A stretch of 10,785 bases of DNA, from contig JAZOLF010000073.1 of the NCBI GenBank assembly GCA_045652785.1, positions 1-10,785 of the forward strand, read 5' to 3'. The notes beneath the pieces are model-generated. The model was given only the letters and a program-made list of their open reading frames with translations, had not been told where the DNA came from and ran no database searches. How positions within the stretch are numbered: the first letter of the stretch is position 1; every line of letters starts with the position of its first letter. Shown here piece by piece: positions 1 through 6,700 of this stretch. This DNA comes from Scatosoma sp045652785. Its GTDB lineage: Bacteria; Bacillota; Clostridia; Christensenellales; Borkfalkiaceae. Made by a program: the position numbers and the translations under genes.

Positions 1-20
1 GGAATGGGGGCTGTTTTTGA

Positions 21-49
21 TTGACTTTTTTTGTGAGAAAGTATATACT
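21..49 (+). promoter_or_regulatory. Vegetative (SigA-type) promoter of the three-gene unit
   Basis: A -35 box TTGACT (21-26) and a -10 box TATACT (44-49) are separated by 17 bp, the optimal spacing for the housekeeping sigma factor. Each box differs from consensus at one position. A second TATACT overlaps at 49-54, but its 22-bp spacing is poor. Transcription would start near 56, leaving a leader of about 35 nt before the first gene. No operator-like inverted repeat is visible. The window begins only 20 bp upstream, so upstream control elements cannot be judged. Confidence 0.6.
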
Positions 50-89
50 ATACTTATCCTACGCAGGTGGGGTTGGAGAAGAATAGACG

Positions 90-1145
90 ATGGAAAGAAG
101 AAATAGTAAAACTTCGACGGCGATGAAAGGCAAGTTAGGTACGCCCAAATCGGGGGTGCAAAAAATGGTAAAAAACGGAAAAAGTGGGGGGCATGGCCGC
201 GTTGAAACGCGCGGGAAGAACAACCACACCAACTTTTTGTCCGTCCATAAAGTACAGCGCAGCGACGAATTGCTTGAATTTTTGTTGAAGAAATTGAACA
301 CTTCCCGTAACAACGTCAAGGCGTTGCTTTCCCGCCGCCAAGTGCTTGTCAATGGGTGCGTAGTCACGCAGTTTAACTTTGCGCTTGCCAAAGACGATGA
401 AGTAAAAATTGCCCGTGAAAGCGTGCGCGACGGCGAAGAAAAGAAAACGCCCGTCAAGGTGGATAGGCGCGCAAAGAAGGAAGAAGTGCCTACGCCCCAA
501 GTGGTGATTTTGTACGAAGACGATGATTTGATTGCGGTGGATAAACCCGTTGGCTTGCTGTCGGTTGAAAGCGACAAAGAAAAAGAATGCGCGTATGCAC
601 AAGTGCTCCGCTATTTGCAGGAAAAAGATAAGAGTTTGCGCCCGTTCATTTTGCACCGCATCGACAAGGAAACTTCGGGTGTGTTGCTGTTTGCAAAAAA
701 TATCAAAGTGCATTCCATGCTGCGTATGAACTGGAATGACGCGGTGCAAACCCGTGAGTATTTCGCACTCTGCGAAGGGGTTTTCGAAAAGAAAGAAGAC
801 ACCGTGGTTTCCTATCTTCGTGAAAATGCGAACAATATGATGTATTCTACCCAAGATCCGTCGGGACAAAAGGCGATTACTCGATACAAGGTAGAAAAGG
901 AAGGGAATGGGTACAGCCTGCTCCGTGTGCAGATTGATACGGGTAGAAAAAACCAAATCCGCGTTCATATGCAAACGCTGGGGCATCCTATCGTCGGGGA
1001 CGAAAAGTACGGGCATACCAAAAATCCTTTGGGGCGTTTGGGTTTGCACGCAACCTGTCTTTCCTTGATTCACCCCGTCACCAAAGAATTGATGACGTTC
1101 CGTTCGTCTGTTCCAGTTTCTTTTAGAAAGTTTTTTGTTAAATAA
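90..1145 (+). CDS. RluA-family pseudouridine synthase with S4 domain
   Basis: This enzyme isomerises specific uridines in structured RNA, usually 23S rRNA and in some members tRNA, to pseudouridine in the cytoplasm. The 351-residue product has an S4 RNA-binding domain at about residues 58-108 and a PseudoU_synth_2 catalytic domain at about 148-335. The catalytic motif HRIDKETSG is intact, with the nucleophile Asp192. VDKPVG (150-155) and GRKNQIRVH (285-293) match the other family motifs, although Asn288 stands where many members have His. The first ~50 residues form a very basic, low-complexity extension rich in Lys, Arg, Gly and Ser, absent from standard RluA/RluD proteins; it may help bind RNA. 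The start at 90 has GGAG at 75-78, 11 nt upstream, which is slightly far. ATGs at 123 and 165 have no better site. The stop overlaps the next gene's ribosome binding site, indicating co-transcription. The family is certain; the target uridine and the RluB/C/D-type assignment are not. Confidence 0.93.
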   Translation: MERRNSKTSTAMKGKLGTPKSGVQKMVKNGKSGGHGRVETRGKNNHTNFLSVHKVQRSDELLEFLLKKLNTSRNNVKALLSRRQVLVNGCVVTQFNFALAKDDEVKIARESVRDGEEKKTPVKVDRRAKKEEVPTPQVVILYEDDDLIAVDKPVGLLSVESDKEKECAYAQVLRYLQEKDKSLRPFILHRIDKETSGVLLFAKNIKVHSMLRMNWNDAVQTREYFALCEGVFEKKEDTVVSYLRENANNMMYSTQDPSGQKAITRYKVEKEGNGYSLLRVQIDTGRKNQIRVHMQTLGHPIVGDEKYGHTKNPLGRLGLHATCLSLIHPVTKELMTFRSSVPVSFRKFFVK

Positions 1146-1154
1146 GGAGTGTAT

Positions 1155-1697
1155 ATGAAAATCATGTCAAAAACTTTGGCGTTGACTGCCGTAATGGCCG
1201 CTCTTTGCGCGGTGGCGACCTATGTCGTTGCAATTCCGTTCCCGTCGGGTGTTGGGTATTTCAACCTGGGGGATGTGATTGTGTTGTTGTCGGGTTGGTT
1301 GCTTGGCCCTGTGTGGGGCGGCTTGGCTGCTGCTTTGGGTAGTATGCTTGCCGATTTGCTTGCTGGCTATGCGTCTTACGCGCCTGCTACGTTTGTGATC
1401 AAAGGCTTGGTGGCTGCGGCGGGCTGGGGCTTATACGTCTTGCTTAAAAAAGTAATCCGCAAAGACGGCGTGGACTTTTTGCCGAGATTGTTTTCTGGGC
1501 TTGTTGCGGAGTGTATTATGGTGTTGGGCTACCTGTTGTATGAAGGGGTGTTTTTGGGCGTTGGCGCGGCGGCGTTGGCGAGCGTTTTAGGCAACGGTTT
1601 GCAAGCCGTTTGCGGCTGTATAGGTGCGGTAGCGCTGATGGCGGCGCTCTATCCTACGCCTGCGGTTCGGCGGTTGTTCCCTGTGCTTTCCAAATAA
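1155..1697 (+). CDS. ECF transporter S component (HmpT/PdxU2-like family)
   Basis: This is a substrate-binding integral membrane subunit of an energy-coupling-factor importer. It would bind a vitamin or precursor and dock on a shared EcfA-EcfA'-EcfT module, which is not in this window. The 180-residue product is almost entirely hydrophobic, with about six predicted helices. It carries the family's YFNLGD motif (35-40), then the GP(V)WGG...GSMLADLL stretch (52-70) and YAPATFVIKG (76-85), typical of the ECF-ribofla_trS/COG4720 group. Relatives take up hydroxymethylpyrimidine or pyridoxine, but the substrate cannot be read from the sequence. I chose ATG 1155 because AAGGAG (1144-1149) lies 5 nt upstream. 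A GTG at 1149 is in frame but falls inside that site, and ATG 1164 would be 14 nt away. The gene begins 9 nt after the pseudouridine synthase stop, so the two are surely co-transcribed. Being solitary is normal for group II S components. Confidence 0.88.
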   Translation: MKIMSKTLALTAVMAALCAVATYVVAIPFPSGVGYFNLGDVIVLLSGWLLGPVWGGLAAALGSMLADLLAGYASYAPATFVIKGLVAAAGWGLYVLLKKVIRKDGVDFLPRLFSGLVAECIMVLGYLLYEGVFLGVGAAALASVLGNGLQAVCGCIGAVALMAALYPTPAVRRLFPVLSK

Positions 1698-1713
1698 AGA
1701 AAAAAGGTGTAAA

Positions 1714-1737
1714 ACCCTGTTCAATGCGGACATGGGT
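1714..1737 (+). other. Intercistronic RNA hairpin
   Basis: ACCC+TGTTC (1714-1722) can pair with GGACA+GGGT (1728-1732 and 1734-1737), with a 5-nt loop and one bulged T at 1733. It contains one G-U pair. No T-run follows, so it is not an intrinsic terminator. It sits in the 58-nt gap before the symporter gene, 7 nt upstream of that gene's AGGAG site. It could protect or process the message between cistrons, or be chance. Confidence 0.3.
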
Positions 1738-1755
1738 GTGGGTTAGGAGTAAATT

Positions 1756-3153
1756 ATGAGTGAAATTCAACAACAAAAAGGCGGTAGAGAACGCTTGGGC
1801 AGCCGTTTGGGATTTATCCTTTTGAGCGCTGGCTGTGCGATCGGTATGGGCAACGTTTGGCGTTTCCCTTATATCACGGGACAATATGGCGGCGGGGCGT
1901 TCGTGCTCTTATACGTGCTCTTCCTTGTGATTATGGGCGTACCTGTGATGACGATGGAATTTTCTATGGGGAGAGCGAGCCAAAAAAGCCCGATCTGTGT
2001 CTATGACGGCTTGCAAAAACCGAAGCAAAAATGGCACATCCACGGCTGGGCGTCCTTTGTGGGGCTGATTGTTTTGATGATGTTCTACACCGTGGTTGCG
2101 GGGTGGATGCTGTACTACTTTAAGGCGATGGCGTTTGGCGATTTTGTCGGACAGTCCAGCGAACAAATCCAGGGCGCGTTCGGGGAGATGCTCGCCGATC
2201 CGTGGGCAATGCTGCTGTGTATGACCATTGTAATCGTCGTAGGGTTTTTGGTGAACTCGTTTGGCGTGCAGAAGGGCTTGGAACGGGTGACCAAAGTGAT
2301 GATGCTTGCCCTGTTCGGTTTGATGATCGTGCTTGTTGGCCACAGCCTTACTTTGGAAGGTGCGGGCGAAGGCTTGCAATTTTACCTTGTTCCTAACTTT
2401 GGAAAAATGGTCGATGCGGGGATCTTTGACGTTATTGCGGCGGCGATGTTGCAGGCGTTGTTTACGCTGAGTTTGGGGATCGGCTCGATGGCGATTTTCG
2501 GGAGTTATATCGGCAAGGATCGCTCACTGCTGGGAGAAGCGGTGAACGTTGCGGTACTCGATACCTGCGTTGCGATCATGGCTGGGTTGATTATTTTCCC
2601 CGCTTGCTTTACCTACAACGATGGACAGACTGCGGGCGGGCCTGGACTTATTTTCCAAGTGCTGCCGCAAATTTTTACGGATATGCCTTTGGGTAGATTG
2701 TGGGGAAGTTTGTTTTTCGTCTTTATGTCCTTTGCGGCGCTCTCTACCGTTTTGGCGGTGTTCGAAGCGATTTTGGCGTGCGTAATCGAAAAGTTCGGAT
2801 GGTCGAGAAAGAAGGCGTGTATCATTTGCGGGGTCGGAATGTTCGTGCTGTCCTTGCCTTGCTTGTTCGGGTATAACTTGCTTTCGGGTATTGCGCCTTT
2901 GGGTAAGGATATTCAAAGTTGGGAAGACTTCTTGGTGAGTTATGTCCTGCTGCCACTTGGCTCGCTTGTGTACGTGATTTTTTGTACGAATAAGCGGTTC
3001 GGTTGGGGATTTGACAACTTTATGGAAGAAGCCAACCAGGGTAAGGGGTTGAAAATCCGCAAGTGGATGAAGGGGTATATGCAATACGTTTTGCCCGTGA
3101 TTATGTTGGTGGTTTTTGTCTTTGGCTTGAATGAGTTTTTTGCTTGGTGGTAA
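1756..3153 (+). CDS. Sodium-dependent amino-acid symporter (NSS/SNF family)
   Basis: This membrane protein uses the Na+ gradient to import a substrate, in bacterial relatives (LeuT, MhsT, Tyt1, TnaT) a hydrophobic or aromatic amino acid. The 465-residue product opens with the signature SAGCAIGMGNVWRFPY (24-39). Asn33 and Ala28 correspond to LeuT sodium-site residues Asn27 and Ala22, and Trp35-Arg36 match MhsT rather than LeuT. The unwound TM6 motif FTLSLGIG (236-243) is intact. TM8 carries FAALST, placing Ser and Thr at the LeuT Thr354/Ser355 sodium-site positions. I count 11 hydrophobic segments, the last near residues 441-460, fitting the 11-helix subgroup that includes Tyt1 rather than 12-helix LeuT. 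ATG 1756 is preceded by AGGAG (1745-1749) with 6-nt spacing. The gene is probably the last of the unit: it lies 58 nt after the ECF subunit and is closed by a strong terminator. Exact substrate unknown; aromatic or branched amino acids are likeliest. Confidence 0.94.
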   Translation: MSEIQQQKGGRERLGSRLGFILLSAGCAIGMGNVWRFPYITGQYGGGAFVLLYVLFLVIMGVPVMTMEFSMGRASQKSPICVYDGLQKPKQKWHIHGWASFVGLIVLMMFYTVVAGWMLYYFKAMAFGDFVGQSSEQIQGAFGEMLADPWAMLLCMTIVIVVGFLVNSFGVQKGLERVTKVMMLALFGLMIVLVGHSLTLEGAGEGLQFYLVPNFGKMVDAGIFDVIAAAMLQALFTLSLGIGSMAIFGSYIGKDRSLLGEAVNVAVLDTCVAIMAGLIIFPACFTYNDGQTAGGPGLIFQVLPQIFTDMPLGRLWGSLFFVFMSFAALSTVLAVFEAILACVIEKFGWSRKKACIICGVGMFVLSLPCLFGYNLLSGIAPLGKDIQSWEDFLVSYVLLPLGSLVYVIFCTNKRFGWGFDNFMEEANQGKGLKIRKWMKGYMQYVLPVIMLVVFVFGLNEFFAWW

Positions 3154-3166
3154 GTAGAATAGGTTT

Positions 3167-3196
3167 GCGGCGGCGCGGTTGCGTCGCCGCTTTTTT
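3167..3196 (+). terminator. Rho-independent terminator of the three-gene unit
   Basis: A 10-bp GC-rich stem (3167-3176 with 3181-3190, one G-U pair) closes a GGTT tetraloop and is followed at once by six T (3191-3196). It begins 13 nt after the symporter stop. This is a textbook intrinsic terminator and separates the transporter unit from the protease gene. Confidence 0.94.
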
Positions 3197-3346
3197 ATGC
3201 CTAAAAGCGGGCACGTGGAGTGGTAGCAATCCTATGGATTGTTCGGGTTTTTCGGGTAGAAAAATGGAGGAATCGGGGCGCGCGCAAGCAGGCGGGTAGG
3301 ACGCGCTATAAATGCGGGGGAAAGGGCGTATTATGCGTGCGTATGT
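3197..3346. other. Non-coding spacer, no gene seen
   Basis: I see no supported gene in this GC-rich 150-bp stretch. Tiny frames such as 3234-3299 (21 codons) and 3312-3383 (23 codons) lack a ribosome binding site at a workable distance. An 8-bp inverted repeat with a 3-nt loop occurs at 3225-3243 (one G-U pair). It is followed by CGGGTTTTTCGGG and lacks a clean T-run, so it is a poor terminator. The region differs sharply in composition from the A-rich stretch that follows. Confidence 0.5.
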
Positions 3347-3434
3347 AAAAAAATGATTATTGCAATCGAAAAAGTCGATTAAAGTATGAAAAAATATTAA
3401 AAAAAGTGAAAAAACTTATTTTCTAAAAGAAAAA
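3347..3434 (+). promoter_or_regulatory. Helically phased A-tracts (predicted curved DNA / UP-like element)
   Basis: Six runs of five to seven A occur at 3347-3353, 3369-3373, 3389-3394, 3399-3405, 3409-3414 and 3430-3434. Their centres are about 21, 20.5, 10.5, 9.5 and 20.5 bp apart, close to one or two helical turns each. This is the arrangement that gives intrinsic DNA curvature. The last tract ends 4 bp before the promoter's -35 box. A-rich DNA there can contact the RNA polymerase alpha subunit and raise transcription. A 6-bp inverted repeat, AATCGA/TCGATT with 5-nt spacing (3364-3380), lies within it and could be an operator. The tract positions are read directly; curvature and function are inferred. 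Confidence 0.45.
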
Positions 3435-3438
3435 GAGA

Positions 3439-3467
3439 TTGACAAATTGACAAAATGCCTTTATAAT
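3439..3467 (+). promoter_or_regulatory. Consensus SigA promoter of the protease-LRR gene
   Basis: A perfect -35 box TTGACA (3439-3444) and perfect -10 box TATAAT (3462-3467) are separated by exactly 17 bp. A second TTGACA at 3447-3452 is too close to the -10 box (9 bp) to serve it. Transcription should start near 3474, about 250 nt before the start codon. Such a strong promoter suggests high expression of the surface protein, unless the leader or a repressor limits it. Confidence 0.85.
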
Positions 3468-3531
3468 AGTAAAGTGCAAAATGGGGTAAAAATGGCGATT
3501 TTATCATTTTCGTCCATGATGCATACCCGGA

Positions 3532-3569
3532 AAAGCAGGATTGTTTTTTTATAAAAAACCCCCTGTTTT
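3532..3569 (+). promoter_or_regulatory. Leader hairpin A, possible weak attenuator
   Basis: Positions 3532-3539 pair with 3562-3569 (8 bp, one G-U). After a small internal loop, 3543-3549 pair with 3553-3559 (7 bp), leaving a 3-nt loop. The 3' arm ends in TTTT (3566-3569). The A-side, stem and T-side layout resembles an intrinsic terminator, possibly working in both directions, but the stem is AU-rich and the T-run is short and itself paired. It could attenuate transcription of the protease gene; this is unproven. Confidence 0.3.
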
Positions 3570-3701
3570 AGCGGCAAAAATCACATAATTTAGCAGCCGG
3601 CGAATCCAGAAAAAGGAGTTCGTTTGGCTCTTTGTGCGCTTATTTGCCGTTGCGGTTCTACAAAAAAATGTTAATTTTGGAAAAGTTTTACTTTGTAAAA
3701 G

Positions 3702-3720
3702 GCTCGTGAGAGCAAAGGAG
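3702..3720 (+). promoter_or_regulatory. GNRA-capped hairpin abutting the ribosome binding site
   Basis: GCTC (3702-3705) pairs with GAGC (3710-3713) around a GTGA loop, a GNRA-type tetraloop in RNA. The Shine-Dalgarno sequence AAAGGAG (3714-3720) begins at the next base and stands 5 nt before ATG 3726, which fixes that start. The hairpin leaves the binding site single-stranded, so it may help keep the site accessible. Confidence 0.55.
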
Positions 3721-3725
3721 CGAAT

Positions 3726-6700
3726 ATGACAAAGAGATGGAAGCGTATCATTTGTGCCGCGTTGTCGGCAATGATGACCACTTCGTTGGCGGTGGAAGGT
3801 GTCGTTCGATCGGCGGCTGACAATGCGAACTCTCCCGTGGCGACGCAAGCGGCGTTGCAAAATGGAAACGTGAATTTTACCAACGTGACGGGGCAGTTTA
3901 ACACCACCAAAATCGTGACGGAGAACTTCAATTCGTCCGTTATGGAAAACCTGGATGCAAGTTCTTCTGAAAAGACGCACGGCGAACATACGTTGATCGT
4001 TAGTTTGGATGGCGACGGCTTGGTGTCGAAAGCGAAGAACCAAGACGTGACGTCCTACGTGCAAACCAAAGCAGGGGAATCGAGCGTGAAAAACATTAAG
4101 GCTCGTCAAGACCAGTTCTTGGCTGCGCTCGAAGGGAAGAACATTCCTTATACGCTTGTCGATCGTTATAGCGTGGTGGATAATGCGGTGGCTATCCGTG
4201 TAAACACTCGCTATGTTTCGACGATTAAGACGATTGAGGGCGTTCGCAGCGCCGTTTTGTCGCAAACGTACAGCCGTCCTGAATCGGTGACCAGTTATGC
4301 GGCGACGACGGATGACGTTGCAACCAACGAAACCACCGTTTATAAGACGGGTATTTATGATTCGTCCGAGTTCGCAGGCAGATATGCAGGCGAAGGTATG
4401 GTGGTGGCAATTCTCGATACCGGTTTGGACTACACGCACGAAGCGTATCAAACCGCGCCTGCGGATTTGACCCAACTCGGGTTGCCCTTGGATGATACTT
4501 ACGGTACGGATGCGGAAACGCAAACGTTGACTTCCTTGTTCGCACAAAAGGAATTGCGCGCGGAAGAACGTACCGCGCTGTCGGGCGGGAACTTGACGGC
4601 GAAGGACGTTTACGTGAGTGACAAAGTGCCGTTCGCGTATGACTATGCAGACGATGACAACGACGTATATCCTTCCTATTCCAACCACGGTACGCACGTA
4701 GCCGGGATTATCGGCGGCAGCGCGTCCAGTTATACGAATAAGGACGGCGAAATCGAAATCGGCGAAGACGGCAATCCTTTGCCTTTCGTGGGCGTTGCAC
4801 CCGAAGCGCAGTTGGTAATTTGTAAGGTATTCACCGACGATTTGGATTCCAAAGATCTCGGCGGCGCAATCAGCGAAGATATTTTGGCGGCGCTTGAAGA
4901 CTGCGTAATGCTCGGCGTTGACATCATCAATATGAGTTTGGGTACGACGGGTGGTTTCACCTTGACCGACGACGGTGACGACGAAGGCGAATATCTCAGC
5001 AGAGTGTATAACAGCATCCAAGAAGCGGGGATTTCCTTGATGGCGGCTGCGTCGAATGACTACTCGGCTGGTTTCGGCGGTACGTTCGGTACAAACAAGG
5101 CGTCCAACCCTGACTCGGGTGTAGTCGGTTCGCCCAGTACCTATCCTTCGGCGATGTCCGTTGCAAGTATCAGCGGTCAAAAATCCGAATACTTGATTGC
5201 AAACAAGGGTACAGCAAACGAAAAATCGGTATTCTTCTATGAATCGAGCGACGAAAACAGCGTCCTTTACGATTTCTTAGACCAAGTGCTTGGCAAGCCC
5301 GGTTCGAACGGCGCGTTGACAAACAAGACCATTGAATACGTCGTTGTTCCCAACTACGGTACGGCGGCGGACTATACCGCGATTAAGCAGTTGTTTGCGG
5401 GTAAGGAACGCTATGCGTTGGTTTCCCGTGGGCAAACCAGTTTCCAAGAAAAAGTAGATATTGCAGCCGAAATGGGTGCAGCCGGTATCATCGTTTACAA
5501 TAACGTTGCCGGTATGATCCGTATGAATCTCGGCGAAGTTAAGAAAGTTATCCCTGCGATCTCCATTAATTTGGAAGCAGGTAGATCAATGCGTAATGCG
5601 GCGGGTACGGCGCGTGTAGGTTCCTTTACTTTGGATAGAGAGTACCTTGCTGGGCCTTTCATGAGCGATTTCTCGTCGTGGGGCGCAGCGCCGGATTTGC
5701 GTTTGAAGCCTGAAATTACCGCGCACGGCGGGGAAATTACTTCCACCGTACCCGGCGGTTATGACGAACAAAGCGGTACCAGTATGGCTACGCCCAACAT
5801 GGCTGGCTTTATGGCGCTTGCAAGAAGTTATGTAGAAAAAGAAATGTCTGCGGAAGTGGAACGCGTAATGGCAATGGGCGACGGTTGCTCGAAAGCGCAA
5901 GCAGTCACCCGTTTGGTGAACCAACTTACGATGAGTACCGCGGTGACGGCGCACGACCAAAAGAACTTGCCGTACTCCCCCAGAAAACAGGGCGCAGGGC
6001 TTGCAAGTTTGACCAACGTAATCGGCGGTACGGGTGCATACCTTTGGACGGATAGCGAATTTAACGATTACCGTCCGAAGATTGAACTCTTCGATAAGCA
6101 TTTCACCGACGATACGGTGACGTTTGAATCCACTTTCTACGTGACCAACTTTGGCGCGACGGCGCTGAACTTTACGACCGAAACGATTGCGATGACCGAA
6201 ACGTTGTCGTTGGACGGCTTTGCGGTTGCAGAAGAAGCATACATCTTGAAAAAGTGCCAAGAAAGCGCTGTTTGGAAAGTAGGCGGCGTTGCGTTGAACG
6301 GAAATAAAATTTCCGTCGGCGTTGGTGAAACCAAGAAGATTGAAGTTATCCTTACGCTGGACGAAAGCGAAAAGGACTACATTGAAAACACCTTTGAAAA
6401 CGGTATGTACGTGGAAGGGTTCTTCCGTTTGAACTCGACCACCGACGGTCAATGCGCGCTTGCAATTCCTTATATGGGATTCTACGGCGACTGGTCGGCT
6501 GCGCCGATGCTTGACTACTCCGTATTCGAAATTGATGCGGCGGAACAAGATACGTCCATCGACGACGCGAACAAGCCCCAAGCAAGCGTATATGAAACGC
6601 AACCGTTCACGTCCTATTACAACGATAAGTACATCCTGCCTATGGGTAGTTATATGTACCTTCTTCCCGATGGGGCGGAAGAAATGTACGCGGACGAAGA

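Larger units (their letters stand above)
3474..3725 (+). promoter_or_regulatory. Long structured 5' leader of the protease gene
   Basis: About 250 nt separate the inferred transcription start from the start codon. Consecutive self-complementary segments suggest folded RNA. Hairpin A spans 3532-3569. Immediately next, a 7-bp stem (3572-3578 with 3643-3649, extendable by G-U and A-U) encloses an inner hairpin at 3595-3629 with AGCC/GGCT, CGAA/TTCG and TCC/GGA helices. A 6-bp hairpin TTTTAC/GTAAAA lies at 3686-3700, and a last one at 3702-3713. I do not recognise a known riboswitch or T-box signature. The leader may govern stability or translation, but all pairings were done by eye. Confidence 0.45.

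Noticed and set aside
135..1073. A 312-codon minus-strand frame opposite the pseudouridine synthase
   Set aside because: It overlaps a gene with intact catalytic motifs, is composed of reverse-complement codons, and has no recognisable domain.
1149..1157. GTG 1149 as the start of the ECF S component
   Set aside because: The codon overlaps the AAGGAG ribosome binding site itself. ATG 1155 has that site at a proper 5-nt distance.
1909..3084. Minus-strand frames opposite the symporter (1909-2379, 2524-3084)
   Set aside because: They are rich in His, Gln and Arg as expected for antisense of membrane-protein codons, and they overlap a well-supported transporter.
3225..3243. 8-bp inverted repeat as a second terminator
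   Set aside because: It is followed by CGGGTTTTTCGGG rather than a direct T-run, and the strong terminator at 3167-3196 already closes the unit.
3312..3383. 23-codon frame beginning MRGKGRIMRAY
   Set aside because: There is no adequate ribosome binding site or promoter, and it runs into the A-tract region.
3474..3725. Known riboswitch, T-box, tRNA or small ncRNA in the leader
   Set aside because: I could not find a T-box sequence, tRNA arms or conserved cores of riboswitch classes I know. Only generic stem-loops are visible.
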